Below are positions 9,347 through 22,600 of a stretch of 64,000 nt of DNA, in pieces. Position 1 is the stretch's first letter; each line of letters starts with the position of its first letter. The notes beneath the pieces are model-generated. The model was given only the letters and a program-made list of their open reading frames with translations. It did no database searches and had not been told where the DNA came from. Both the position numbers and the translations under genes were made by a program. Origin of the DNA: Cervus elaphus (lineage: Eukaryota; Chordata; Mammalia; Artiodactyla; Cervidae); contig NW_025316737.1 of assembly GCF_910594005.1 (NCBI RefSeq), positions 186,001 to 250,000 on the forward strand, written 5' to 3'.

Positions 9347-11733
9347 GTGTTCTTGGGGTTTCTCTGGAGTGCCATCAAGGAAATCAAGGCTCTTTTCATG
9401 TGTGATGTGCAACACGGAATTGCTCTGCACGCAGTACAGGGGAATCGGGCCTCATCTCGCATCGAGGGGGAAGTCTCATGCTTTTTCTCGAGTTGCGGCG
9501 GGAACCTGGGGTATATTCTCGAGTTACGACGGGGATGGCCCTTCCACCCAAGTGTTTGTTCAGCCACATCAGGACTCCTGCCTAGTTGCGAGGGACAACT
9601 CGGGATTCTCCTCGAGGCTTGGCAGGGCAATTGGAACGCCTCTCCAGCTGAGGCGGGAGACCAAGGGTCCCTTTCCACGTGCCACAAGAATCCTGGGACT
9701 CCTATCAAGTTTCACGAGGAGTCAGGCATCGTCTCCTTTGGAGGCACTGATCTCCGCGTACCTCTGGAGTTTTCAAAGGATGTGAGGCCTCCGGTCGCGA
9801 TGAGGTGGGGAACTAGGTCTTTCTCTGTGGTCTCCACAGGGGATTCAGACACCCTTTCGTCTTGGGAGATGCAAGACGAGCCTGCATTCCAGTCACTGCA
9901 GGGATATCTGGCCTTATTTCGAGTCAGGGCATCGCGGTTTCCATTCCACTTGAGGCCGCAAACTCAGGGTCCCTCTCACATACCTAGAGCTGAGAGAAGC
10001 CTCCTCTTGAGGTGCTTGTGGTAAAGTGCTATTCCTCTGGAGTCGAAGCCAGGGACTAACCTCTCATCTCGAGTTGATTTTTGGTCCACGGAGCTCTTTC
10101 GTGTTGCTACAGTGACCTCAGGATCCCTCTAGCCTTGAAACAGTGTTCTTGGGGTTTCTCTGGAGTGCCATCAAGGAAATCAAGGCTCCTTTCATGTGTG
10201 ATGTGCAACACGGAATTGCTCTGCACGCAGTGCAGGGGAATCGGGCCTTATCTTGCGGCGAGGGGGAAGTCTCATGGTTTTTCTCGAGTTGCGGCGGGAA
10301 CCTGGGGTATATTCTCGAGTTACGACGGGGATGGCCCTTCCACACACGTGTTTCTTCAGCGACGTCAGGACTCCTGCCTAGTTGCGAGGGACAACTCTCA
10401 ATTCTCCTCGAGGCTTGGCAGGGCAATTGGGAAGCCTCTCCAGCTGAGGCGGGAGACCAAGTGTCCCTTTCCAAGTGCCACAGGAATCCTGGGACTCCTA
10501 TCAAGTTTCACGATAAGTCAGGCATCGTCTCCTTTGGAGGCACTGATCTCCGCGTACCTCTGGAGTTTTCAAAGGATCTGAGGCTATCGGTCGCGATGAG
10601 GTGGGGAACTAAGTCTTTCTCTGTGCTTTCCACAGGGGATTCCGACATCCTTTCGTCTTGGGAGATGCAAGACAAGCCTGCATTGAAGTCACTGCAGGGA
10701 TATCCGGCCTTATTTCGAGTCAGGGCATCGTGGTGTCCATTCCACTTGAGGCCGCAAACTCAGGGTCCCTCTCACATACCTAGAGCTGAGAGAAGCCTCC
10801 TCTTGAGGTGCTTGTTGTAAGGTGGTATTCCTCTGGAGACGAATCCAGGCACTAACCTCTATTTTTGAGTTGATTTTTGGTCCACAGAGTTCTTTCGTGT
10901 TGCTACAGTGGCCTCAGGAACCCTCTATCCTTGAAACAGTGTTCTTGGGGTTTCTCTGGAGTGCCATCAAGGAAATCAAGGCTCCTTTCATGTGTGATGT
11001 GCAAGACGGAATTGCTCTGCACGCAGTACAGGGGAATCGGGCCTCATCTCGCATCGAGGGGGAAGTCTCATGGTTTTTCTCGAGTTGCGGCGGGAACCTG
11101 GGGTATATTCTCGAGTTACGACGGGGATGGCCCTTCCACCCACGTGTTTGTTCAGCCACGTCAGGACTCCTGCCTAGTTGCGAGGGACAACTCGGGATTC
11201 TCCTCGAGGCTTGGCAGGGCAATTGGAACGCCTCTCCAGCTGAGGCGGGAGACCAAGGGTCCCTTCCACGTGCCACAAGAATCCTGGGACTCCTATCAAG
11301 TTTCACGAGGAGTCAGGCATCGTCTCCTTTGGAGGCACTGATCTCCGCGTACCTCTGGAGCTTTCAAAGGATGTGAGTCCTCCGGTCGCGATGAGGTGGG
11401 GAACTAGGTCTTTCTCTGTGGTCTCCACAGGGGATTCAGACATCCTTTCTTCTTGGGAGATGCAAGACGAGCCTGCATTCAAGTCACTGCAGGGATATCC
11501 GGCCTTATTTCGAGTCAGGGCATCGCGGTCTCCATTCCACTTGAGGCCGCAAACGCAGGGTCCCTCTCACATACCTAGAGCTGAGAGAAGCCTCCTCTTG
11601 AGGTGCTTGTGGTAAGGTGGAATTCCTCAGGAGTCGAAGCCAGGGACTAACCTCTCATCTCGTGTTGATTCTTGGTCCACGGAGCTCTTTCATGTTGCTA
11701 CAGTGACCTCAGGATCCCTCTAGCCTTGAAACA
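9347..11733 (+). repeat. Three mixed monomers leading into the higher-order region
   Basis: The monomer at 9347 is of the 'ctcgcatcgag' / 'aattggaacgcc' type with an h2-like tail ('ggtaaagtgctattcc'). The one at 10143 is an h3-type monomer with 'cacgataagtc' and 'gacaagcctgc'. The one at 10939 begins after an h3-type linker ('cctctatttttgag') but its body is of the 'ctcgcatcgag' type, and it is 795 bp because one T is lost in 'gggtcccttccacg' near 11270. These joins look like partial copies of the higher-order unit that follows, spliced to another subtype. Confidence 0.75.
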
Positions 11734-13325
11734 GTGTTCTTGGGGTTTCTCTGGAGTGCCATCAAGGAAATCAAGGCTCCTTTCATGTGTGATGTGCAAG
11801 ACGGAATTGCTCTGCACGCAGTGCAGGGGAATCGGGCCTCATTTTGCGGCGAGGGGGAAGTCTCATGGTTTTTCTCGAGTTGCGGCGGGAACCTGGGGTA
11901 TATTCTCGAGTTACGACGGGGATGGCCCTTCCACACACGTGTGTGTTCAGCCACGTCAGGACTCCTGCCTAGTTGCGAGGGACAACTCTGGATTCTCCTC
12001 GAGGCTTGGCAGGGCAATTGGGACGCCTCTCCAGCTGAGGCAGGAGACCATGTGTCCCTTTCCAAGTGCCACAGGAATCTTGGGACTCCTATCAAGTTTC
12101 ACGAGGAGTCAGGCATCGTCTCCTTTGGAGGCACTGATCTCCGCTTACCTCTGGAGTTTTCAAAGGATGTGAGGCTATGGGTCGCGATGAGGTGGGGAAC
12201 TAAGTCTTTCTCTGTGCATTCCACAGGGGATTCAGACATCCTCTCGTCCTGGGAGATGCAAGACGAGCCTTCATTGAAGTCACTGCAGGGATATCCGGCC
12301 TTATTTCGCGTCAGGGCATCGCGGTGTCCATTCCACTTGAGGCCGCAAACTCAGGGTCCCTCTCACATACCTAGAGCTGAGAGAAGCCTCCTCTTGAGGT
12401 GCTTGTGGTAAGGTCGTATTCCTCAGGAGTCGAAGCCAGGGACTAACCTCTCATCTCGTGTTGATTCTTGGTCCACGGAGCTCTTTCTTGTTGCTACAGT
12501 GACCTCAGGATCCCTCTAGCCTTGAAACAGTGTTCTTGGGGTTTCTCTGGAGTGCCATCAAGGAAATCAAGGTTCCTTTCATGTGTGATGTGCAACACGG
12601 AATTGCTCTGCACGCAGTGCAGGGGAATCGGGCCTCATCTCGCGGCGAGGGGAAAGTCTCATGGTATTTCTCAAGTTGCAGCGGGAACCTGGAATATATT
12701 CTCGAGTTACGACGGGGATGGCCCTTCCACATACGTGTGTGTTCAGCCATGTCAGGACTTCTGCCTAGTTGCGAGGGACAACTCGGGATTCTCCTCGAGG
12801 CTTTGCAGGGCAATTGGGACGCCTCTCCAGCTGAGACGGGAGACCAAGGGTCCCTTTCCACGTGCCACAGGAATCCTGGGACTCCTATCAAGTTTCACGA
12901 GGAGTCAGGCATCGTCTCCTTTGGAGGCACTGATCTCCGCGTACCTCTGGAGTTTTCAAAGGATTTGAGGCCTCCTGTCGCGATGAGGTGGGGAACTAGG
13001 TGTTTCTCTGTTGTCTCCACAGGGGATTCAGACACCCTTTCGTCTTGGGAGATGCAAGACGAGCCTGCATTCCAGTCACTGCAGGGATATCCGGCCTTAT
13101 TTCGAGTCAGGGCATCGCGGTGTCCATTCCACTTGAGGCCGCAAACTCAGGGTTCCTCTCACATACCTAGAGCTGAGAGAAGCCTCCTCTTGAGGTGCTT
13201 GTGGTAAGGTGGTATTCCTCTGGAGTCGAAGCCAGGGACTAACCTCTCATCTCGAGTTGATTTTTGGCCCACGGAGCTCTTTCGTGTTGCTACAGTGACC
13301 TCAGGATCCCTCTAGCCTTGAAACA
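11734..13325 (+). repeat. HOR fragment: monomers h4 and h5
   Basis: The h4 monomer (11734) is defined by 'cctcattttgcggc', 'gagaccatgtgtcc', 'ctccgcttacctc' and 'gaggctatgggtcg'. The h5 monomer (12530) is defined by 'aaggttcctttc', 'catggtatttctcaag' and 'acctggaatatattc'. The same h4-h5 pair recurs at 21286-22877, exactly 9,552 bp (12 monomers) downstream. The linker between them is 'ggtcgtattcctcagg' followed by 'tctcgtgttgattctt'. Confidence 0.9.
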
Positions 13326-16300
13326 GTGTTCTTGGGGTTTCTCTGGAGTGCCATGAAGGAAATCAAGGCTCCTTTCATGTGTGATGTGCAACACAGAATT
13401 GCTCTGCACGCAGTGCAGGGGAATCGGGCCTCATCTCGCGGCGAGGGGGAAGTCTCATGGTTTTTCTCGAGTTGCGGCGGGAACCTGGGGTATATTCTCG
13501 AGTTACGACGGGGATGGCCCTTCCACACACGTGTTAGTTCAGCCACGTCAGGACTCTTGCCTAGTTGCGAGACACAACTCGGAATTCTCCTCGAGGCTTG
13601 GCAAGGCAATTGGGACGCCTCTCCAGCTGAGGCGGGAGACCAAGGGTCCCTTTCCACGTGCCACAAGAATCCTGGGACTCCTATCAAGTTTCACGAGGAG
13701 TCAGGCATCGTCTCCTTTGGAGGCACTGATCTCCGCGTACCTCTGGAGTTTTCAAAGGATGTGAGGCCTCCGGTCGCGATGAGGTGGGGAACTAGGTCTT
13801 TCTCTGTGGTCTCCACAGGGGATTCAGACATCCTTTCATCTTGGGAGATGCAAGACGAGCCTGCATTCAAGTCACTGCAGGGATATCCGGCCTTATTTCG
13901 AGTCAGGGCATCGCGGTGTCCATTCCACTTGAGGCCGCAAACTCAGGGTCCCTCTCACATACCTAGAGCTGAGAGAAGCCTCCTCTTGAGGTGCTTGTGG
14001 TAATGTGGTATTCCTCTGGAGTCGAAGCCAGGGACTAACCTCTCATCTCGTGTTGATTCTTGGTCCACGGAGCTCTTTCGTGTTGCTACAGTGACCTCAG
14101 GATCCCTCTATCCTTGAAACAGTGTTCTTGGGGTTTCTCTGGAGTGCCATCAAGGAAATCAAGGCTCCTTTCATGTGTGATGTGCAACACGGAATTGCTC
14201 TGCACGCAGTGCAGGGGAATCGGGCCTCATCTCGCGGCGAGGGGGAAGTCTCATGGTTTTTCTCGAGTTGCGGCGGGAACCTGGGGTATATTCTCGAGTT
14301 ACGACGGGGATGGCCCTTCCACACACGTGTGTGTTCAGCCATGTCAGGACTCCTGCCTAGTTGCGAGGGACAACTCGGGATTCTCCTCGAGGCTTTGCAG
14401 GACAATTGGGACGCCTCTCCAGCTGAGACGGGAGACCAAGGGTCCCTTTCCAAGTGCCACAGGAATCCTGGGTCTCCTATCAAGTTTCACGAGGAGTCAG
14501 GCATCGTCTCCTTTGGAGGCACTGATCTCCGCATACCTCTGGAGTTTTCAAAGGATTTGAGGCCTCCTGTCGCGATGAGGTGGGGAACTAGGTCTTTCTC
14601 TGTGGTCTCCACAGGGGATTCAGACACCCTTTCGTCTTGGGAGATGCAAGACGAGCCTGCATTCCAGTCACTGCAGGGATAACCGGCCTTATTTCGAGTC
14701 AGGGCATCGCGGTGTCCATTACACTTGAGGCCGCAAACTCAGGGTCCCTCTCACATACCTAGAGCTGAGAGAAGCCTCCTCTTGAGGTGCTTGTGGTAAA
14801 GTGCTATTCCTCTGGAGTCGAAGCCAGGGACTAACCTCTCATCTCGAGTTGATTTTTGGTCCACGGAGCTCTTTCGTGTTGCTACAGTGACCTCAGGATC
14901 CCTCTAGCCTTGAAACAGTGTTCTTGGGGTTTCTCTGGAGTGCCATCAAGGAAATCAAGGCTCCTTTCATGTGTGATGTGCAACACGGAATTGCTCTGCA
15001 CGCAGTGCAGGGGAATTGGGCCTCATCTCGCGGCGAGGGGGAAGTCTCATGGTTTTTCTCGAGTTGCGGCGGGAACCTGGGGTATATTCTCGAGTTACGA
15101 CGGGGATGGCCCTTCCACACACGTGTTTCTTCAGCGACGTCAGGACTCCTGCCTAGTTGCGAGGGACAACTCTCGATTCTCCTCGAGGCTTGGAAGGGCA
15201 ATTGGGACGCCTCTCCAGCTGAGGCGGGAGACCAAGTGTCCCTTTCCAAGTGCCACAGGAATCCTGGGACTCCTATCAAGTTTCACGATAAGTCAGGCAT
15301 CGTCTCCTTTGGAGGCACTGATCTCCGCGTACCTCTGGAGTTTTCAAAGGATCTGAGGCTATCGGTCGTGATGAGGTGGGGAACTAAGTCTTTCTCTGTG
15401 CTTTCCACAGGGGATTCCGACATCCTTTCGTCTTGGGAGATGCAAGACAAGCCTGCATTGAAGTCACTGCAGGGATATCCGGCCTTATTTCGAGTCAGGG
15501 CATCGCGGTGTCCATTCCACTTGAGGCCGCAAACTCAGGGTCCCTCTCACATACCTAGAGCTGAGAGAAGCCTCCTCTTGAGGTGCTTGTGGTAAGGTGG
15601 TATTCCTCTGGAGACGAATCCAGGCACTAACCTCAATTTTTGAGTTGATTTTTGTTCCACAGAGTTCTTTCGTGTTGCTACAGTGGCCTCAGGATCCCTC
15701 TATCCTTGAAACAGTGTTCTTGGGGTTTCTCTGGAGTGCCATCAAGGAAATCAAGGCTCCTTTCATGTGTGATGTGCAAGACGGAATTGCTCTGCACGCA
15801 GTGCAGGGGAATCGGGCCTCATTTTGCGGCGAGGGGGAAGTCTCATGGTTTTTCTCGAGTTGCGGCGGGAACCTGGGGTATATTCTCGAGTTACGACGGG
15901 GATGGCCCTTCCACACACGTGTGTGTTCAGCCACGTCAGGACTCCTGCCTAGTTGCGAGGGACAACTCTGGATTCTCCTCGAGGCTTGGCAGGGCAATTG
16001 GGACGCCTCTCCAGCTGAGGCAGGAGACCATGTGTCCCTTTTCACGTGCCACAGGAATCCTGGGACTCCTATCAAGTTTCACGAGGAGTCAGGCATCGTC
16101 TCCTTTGGAGGCACTGATCTCCGCGTACCTCTGGAGTTTTCAAAGGATTTGAGGCCTCCTGTCGCGATGAGGTGGGGAACTAGGTGTTTCTCTGTTGTCT
16201 CCACAGGGGATTCAGACACCCTTTCGTCTTGGGAGATGCAAGACGAGCCTGCATTCCAGTCACTGCAGGGATATCCGGCCTTATTTCGAGTCAGGGCATC

Positions 16301-16509
16301 GCGGTGTCCATTCCACTTGAGGCCGCAAACTCAGGGTCCCTCTCACATACCTAGAGCTGAGAGAAGCCTCCTCTTGAGGTGCTTGTGGTAAGGTGGTATT
16401 CCTCTGGAGTCGAAGCCAGGGACTAACCTCTCATCTCGAGTTGATTTTTGGCCCACGGAGCTCTTTCGTGTTGCTACAGTGACCTCAGGATCCCTCTAGC
16501 CTTGAAACA
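13326..16509 (+). repeat. HOR copy 1: h1-h2-h3-(h4/h5 chimera), 3,184 bp
   Basis: h1 (13326) carries 'gcgagacacaactcgg' and an EcoRI site GAATTC at 13582. h2 (14122) carries 'ttgcaggacaattggg' and 'gggataaccggcc'. h3 (14918) carries 'cacgataagtc' and 'gacaagcctgc'. The fourth monomer (15714) begins as h4 and finishes as h5, so one monomer length is missing relative to h1-h2-h3-h4-h5. The order and the diagnostic bases repeat at exact 796 bp multiples in the following copies. Confidence 0.9.
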
Positions 16510-19500
16510 GTGTTCTTGGGGTTTCTCTGGAGTGCCATGAAGGAAATCAAGGCTCCTTTCATGTGTGATGTGTAACACAGAATTGCTCTGCACGCAGTGC
16601 AGGGGAATCGGGCCTCATCTCGCGGCGAGGGGGAAGTCTCATGGTTTTTCTCGAGTTGCGGCGGGAACCTGGGGTATATTCTCGAGTTACGACGGGGATG
16701 GCCCTTCCACACACGTGTTAGTTCAGCCACGTCAGGACTCTTGCCTAGTTGCGAGACACAACTCGGAATTCTCCTCGAGGCTTGGCAAGGCAATTGGGAC
16801 GCCTCTCCAGCTGAGGCGGGAGACCAAGGGTCCCTTTCCACGTGCCACAAGAATCCTGGGACTCCTATCAAGTTTCACGAGGAGTCAGGCATCGTCTCCT
16901 TTGGAGGCACTGATCTCCGCGTACCTCTGGAGTTTTCAAAGGATGTGAGGCCTCCGGTCGCGATGAGGTGGGGAACTAGGTCTTTCTCTGTGGTCTCCAC
17001 AGGGGATTCAGACATCCTTTCATCTTGGGAGATGCAAGACGAGCCTGCATTCAAGTCACTGCAGGGATATCCGGCCTTATTTCGAGTCAGGGCATCGCGG
17101 TGTCCATTCCACTTGAGGCCGCAAACTCAGGGTCCCTCTCACATACCTAGAGCTGAGAGAAGCCTCCTCTTGAGGTGCTTGTGGTAATGTGGTATTCCTC
17201 TGGAGTCGAAGCCAGGGACTAACCTCTCATCTCGTGTTGATTCTTGGTCCACGGAGCTCTTTCTTGTTGCTACAGTGACCTCAGGATCCCTCTAGCCTTG
17301 AAACAGTGTTCTTGGGGTTTCTCTGGAGTGCCATCAAGGAAATCAAGGCTCCTTTCATGTGTGATGTGCAACACGGAATTGCTCTGCACGCAGTGCAGGG
17401 GAATCGGGCCTCATCTCGCGGCGAGGGGGAAGTCTCATGGTTTTTCTCGAGTTGCGGCGGGAACCTGGGGTATATTCTCGAGTTACGACGGGGATGGCCC
17501 TTCCACACACGTGTGTGTTCAGCCATGTCAGGACTCCTGCCTAGTTGCGAGGGACAACTCGGGATTCTCCTCGAGGCTTTGCAGGACAATTGGGACGCCT
17601 CTCCAGCTGAGACGGGAGACCAAGGGTCCCTTTCCACGTGCCACAGGAATCCTGGGTCTCCTATCAAGTTTCACGAGGAGTCAGGCATCGTCTCCTTTGG
17701 AGGCACTGATCTCCGCATACCTCTGGAGTTTTCAAAGGATTTGAGGCGTCCTGTCGCGATGAGGTGGGGAACTAGGTCTTTCTCTGTGGTCTCCACAGGG
17801 GATTCAGACACCCTTTCGTCTTGGGAGATGCAAGACGAGCCTGCATTCCAGTCACTGCAGGGATAACCGGCCTTATTTCGAGTCAGGGCATCGCGGTGTC
17901 CATTCCACTTGAGGCCGCAAACTCAGGGTCCCTCTCACATACCTAGAGCTGAGAGAAGCCTCCTCTTGAGGTGCTTGTGGTAAAGTGCTATTCCTCTGGA
18001 GTTGAAGCCAGGGACTAACCTCTCATCTCGAGTTGATTTTTGGTCCACGGAGCTCTTTCGTGTTGCTACAGTGACCTCAGGATCCCTCTAGCCTTGAAAC
18101 AGTGTTCTTGGGGTTTCTCTGGAGTGCCATCAAGGAAATCAAGGCTCCTTTCATGTGTGATGTGCAACACGGAATTGCTCTGCACGCAGTTCAGGGGAAT
18201 TGGGCCTCATCTCGCGGCGAGGGGGAAGTCTCATGGTTTTTCTCGAGTTGCGGCGGGAACCTGGGGTATATTCTCGAGTTACGACGGGGATGGCCCTTCC
18301 ACACACGTGTTTCTTCAGCGACGTCAGGACTCCTGCCTAGTTGCGAGGGACAACTCGGGATTCTCCTCGAGGCTTGGCAGGGCAATTGGGACGCCTCTCC
18401 AGCTGAGGCGGGAGACCAAGTGTCCCTTTCCAAGTGCCACAGGAATCCTGGGACTCCTATCAAGTTTCACGATAAGTCAGGCATCGTCTCCTTTGGAGGC
18501 ACTGATCTCCGCGTACCTCTGGAGTTTTCAAAGGATCTGAGGCTATCGGTCGTGATGAGGTGGGGAACTAAGTCTTTCTCTGTGCTTTCCACAGGGGATT
18601 CCGACATCCTTTCGTCTTGGGAGATGCAAGACAAGCCTGCATTGAAGTCACTGCAGGGATATCCGGCCTTATTTCGAGTCAGGGCATCGCGGTGTCCATT
18701 CCACTTGAGGCCGCAAACTCAGGGTCCCTCTCACATACCTAGAGCTGAGAGAAGCCTCCTCTTGAGGTGCTTGTGGTAAGGTGGTATTCCTCTGGAGACG
18801 AATCCAGGCACTAACCTCTATTTTTGAGTTGATTTTTGGTCCACAAAGTTCTTTCGTGTTGCTACAGTGGCCTCAGGATCCCTCTATCCTTGAAACAGTG
18901 TTCTTGGGGTTTCTCTGGAGTGCCATCAAGGAAATCAAGGCTCCTTTCATGTGTGATGTGCAAGACGGAATTGCTCTGCACGAAGTGCAGGGGAATCGGG
19001 CCTCATTTTGCGGCGAGGGGGAAGTCTCATGGTTTTTCTCGAGTTGCGGCGGGAACCTGGGGTATATTCTCGAGTTACGACGGGGATGGCCCTTCCACAC
19101 ACGTGTGTGTTCAGCCACGTCAGGACTCCTGCCTAGTTGCGAGGGACAACTCTGGATTCTCCTCGAGGCTTGGCAGGGCAATTGGGACGCCTCTCCAGCT
19201 GAGGCAGGAGACCATGTGTCCCTTTCCAAGTGCCACAGGAATCTTGGGACTCCTATCAAGTTTCACGAGGAGTCAGGCATCGTCTCCTTTGGAGGCACTG
19301 ATCTCCGCTTACCTCTGGAGTTTTCAAAGGATGTGAGGCTATGGGTCGCGATGAGGTGGGGAACTAAGTCTTTCTCTGTGCATTCCACAGGGGATTCAGA
19401 CATCCTCTCGTCCTGGGAGATGCAAGACGAGCCTTCATTGAAGTCACTGCAGGGATATCCGGCCTTATTTCGCGTCAGGGCATCGCGGTGTCCATTCCAC

Positions 19501-19693
19501 TTGAGGCCGCAAACTCAGGGTCCCTCTCACATACCTAGAGCTGAGAGAAGCCTCCTCTTGAGGTGCTTGTGGTAAGGTGGTATTCCTCTGGAGTCGAAGC
19601 CAGGGACTAACCTCTCATCTCGAGTTGATTTTTGGCCCACGGAGCTCTTTCGTGTTGCTACAGTGACCTCAGGATCCCTCTAGCCTTGAAACA
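16510..19693 (+). repeat. HOR copy 2: h1-h2-h3-h4 (with h5 tail), 3,184 bp
   Basis: Monomers at 16510, 17306, 18102 and 18898 repeat the h1-h2-h3-h4 order, with the h1 EcoRI site at 16766. The h4 monomer keeps its own variants up to about 19473, but its linker is of the h5 kind ('ggtggtattcctctgg', then 'tttggcccacgg'), so h5 is missing except for its tail. A private change in h1 gives 'gatgtgtaacacag' near 16566; h2 has 'gaggcgtcctg' near 17743. Confidence 0.9.
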
Positions 19694-22600
19694 GTGTTCT
19701 TGGGGTTTCTCTGGAGTGCCATGAAGGAAATCAAGACTCCTTTCATGTGTGATGTGCAACACAGAATTGCTCTGCACGCAGTGCAGGGGAATCGGGCCTC
19801 ATCTCGCGGCGAGGGGGAAGTCTCATGGTTTTTCTCGAGTTGCGGCGGGAACCTGGGGTATATTCTCGAGTTACGACGGGGATGGCCCTTCCACACACGT
19901 GTTAGTTCAGCCACGTCAGGACTCTTGCCTAGTTGCGAGACACAACTCGGAATTCTCCTCGAGGCTTGGCAAGGCAATTGGGACGCCTCTCCAGCTGAGG
20001 CGGGAGACCAAGGGTCCCTTTCCACGTGCCACAAGAATCCTGGGACTCCTATCAAGTTTCACGAGGAGTCAGGCATCGTCTCCTTTGGAGGCACTGATCT
20101 CCGCGTACCTCTGGAGTTTTCAAAGGATGTGAGGCCTCCGGTCGCGATGAGGTGGGGAACTAGGTCTTTCTCTGTGGTCTCCACAGGGGATTCAGACATC
20201 CTTTCATCTTGGGAGATGCAAGACGAGCCTGCATTCAAGTCACTGCAGGGATATCCGGCCTTATTTCGAGTCAGGGCATCGCGGTGTCCATTCCACTTGA
20301 GGCCGCAAACTCAGGGTCCCTCTCACATACCTAGAGCTGAGAGAAGCCTCCTCTTGAGGTGCTTGTGGTAAGGTGGTATTCCTCTGGAGTCGAAGCCAGG
20401 GACTAACCTCTCATCTCGTGTTGATTCTTGGTCCACGGAGCTCTTTCGTGTTGCTACAGTGACCTCAGGATCCCTCTATCCTTGAAACAGTGTTCTTGGG
20501 GTTTCTCTGGAGTGCCATCAAGGAAATCAAGGCTCCTTTCATGTGTGATGTGCAACACGGAATTGCTCTGCACGCAGTGCAGGGGAATCGGGCCTCATCT
20601 CGCGGCGAGGGGGAAGTCTCATGGTTTTTCTCGAGTTGCGGCGGGAACCTGGGGTATATTCTCGAGTTACGACGGGGATGGCCCTTCCACACACGTGTGT
20701 GTTCAGCCATGTCAGGACTCCTGCCTAGTTGCGAGGGACAACTCGGGATTCTCCTCGAGGCTTTGCAGGACAATTGGGACGCCTCTCCAGCTGAGGCGGG
20801 AGACCAAGTGTCCCTTTCCAAGTGCCACAGGAATCCTGGGACTCCTATCAAGTTTCACGAGGAGTCAGGCATCGTCTCCTTTGGAGGCACTGATCTCCGC
20901 GTACCTCTGGAGTTTTCAAAGGATGTGAGGCTATCGGTCGCGATGAGGTGGGGAACTAAGTCTTTCTCTGTGCTTTCCACAGGGGATTCCGACATCCTTT
21001 CGTCTTGGGAGATGCAAGACAAGCCTGCATTGAAGTCACTGCAGGGATATCCGGCCTTATTTCGAGTCAGGGCATCGCGGTGTCCATTCCACTTGAGGCC
21101 GCAAACTCAGGGTCCCTCTCACATACCTAGAGCTGAGAGAAGCCTCCTCTTGAGGTGCTTGTGGTAAGGTGGTATTCCTCTGGAGACGAATCCAGGCACT
21201 AACCTCTATTTTTGAGTTGATTTTTGGTCCACAAAGTTCTTTCGTGTTGCTACAGTGGCCTCAGGATCCCTCTATCCTTGAAACAGTGTTCTTGGGGTTT
21301 CTCTGGAGTGCCATCAAGGAAATCAAGGCTCCTTTCATGTGTGATGTGCAAGACGGAATTGCTCTGCACGCAGTGCAGGGGAATCGGGCCTCATTTTGCG
21401 GCGAGGGGGAAGTCTCATGGTTTTTCTCGAGTTGCGGCGGGAACCTGGGGTATATTCTCGAGTTACGACGGGGATGGCCCTTCCACACACGTGTGTGTTC
21501 AGCCACGTCAGGACTCCTGCCTAGTTGCGAGGGACAACTCTGGATTCTCCTCGAGGCTTGGCAGGGCAATTGGGACGCCTCTCCAGCTGAGGCAGGAGAC
21601 CATGTGTCCCTTTCCAAGTGCCACAGGAATCTTGGGACTCCTATCAAGTTTCACGAGGAGTCAGGCATCGTCTCCTTTGGAGGCACTGATCTCCGCTTAC
21701 CTCTGGAGTTTTCAAAGGATGTGAGGCTATGGGTCGCGATGAGGTGGGGAACTAAGTCTTTCTCTGTGCATTCCACAGGGGATTCAGACATCCTCTCGTC
21801 CTGGGAGATGCAAGACGAGCCTTCATTGAAGTCACTGCAGGGATATCCGGCCTTATTTCGCGTCAGGGCATCGCGGTGTCCATTCCACTTGAGGCCGCAA
21901 ACTCAGGGTCCCTCTCACATACCTAGAGCTGAGAGAAGCCTCCTCTTGAGGTGCTTGTGGTAAGGTCGTATTCCTCAGGAGTCGAAGCCAGGGACTAACC
22001 TCTCATCTCGTGTTGATTCTTGGTCCACGGAGCTCTTTCTTGTTGCTCCAGTGACCTCAGGATCCCTCTAGCCTTGAAACAGTGTTCTTGGGGTTTCTCT
22101 GGAGTGCCATCAAGGAAATCAAGGTTCCTTTCATGTGTGATGTGCAACACGGAATTGCTCTGCACGCAGTGCAGGGGAATCGGGCCTCATCTCGCGGCGA
22201 GGGGGAAGTCTCATGGTATTTCTCAAGTTGCAGCGGGAACCTGGAATATATTCTCGAGTTACGACGGGGATGGCCCTTCCACATACGTGTGTGTTCAGCC
22301 ATGTCAGGACTTCTGCCTAGTTGCGAGGGACAACTCGGGATTCTCCTCGAGGCTTTGCAGGGCAATTGGTACGCCTCTCCAGCTGAGACGGGAGACCAAG
22401 GGTCCCTTTCCACGTGCCATAGGAATCCTGGGACTCCTATCAAGTTTCACGAGGAGTCAGGCATCGTCTCCTTTGGAGGCACTGATCTCCGCGTACCTCT
22501 GGAGTTTTCAAAGGATTTGAGGCCTCCTGTCGCGATGAGGTGGGGAACTAGGTGTTTCTCTGTTGTCTCCACAGGGGATTCAGACACCCTTTCGTCTTGG

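Noticed and set aside
10822..11376. Frames running across monomer boundaries (also at 15597, 18781 and 21169, 264 codons)
   Set aside because: They result from the 'cctctatttttgag' or 'cctcaatttttgag' linker changing which frame is open at the junction after h3-type monomers. They do not differ otherwise from the repeated frames.
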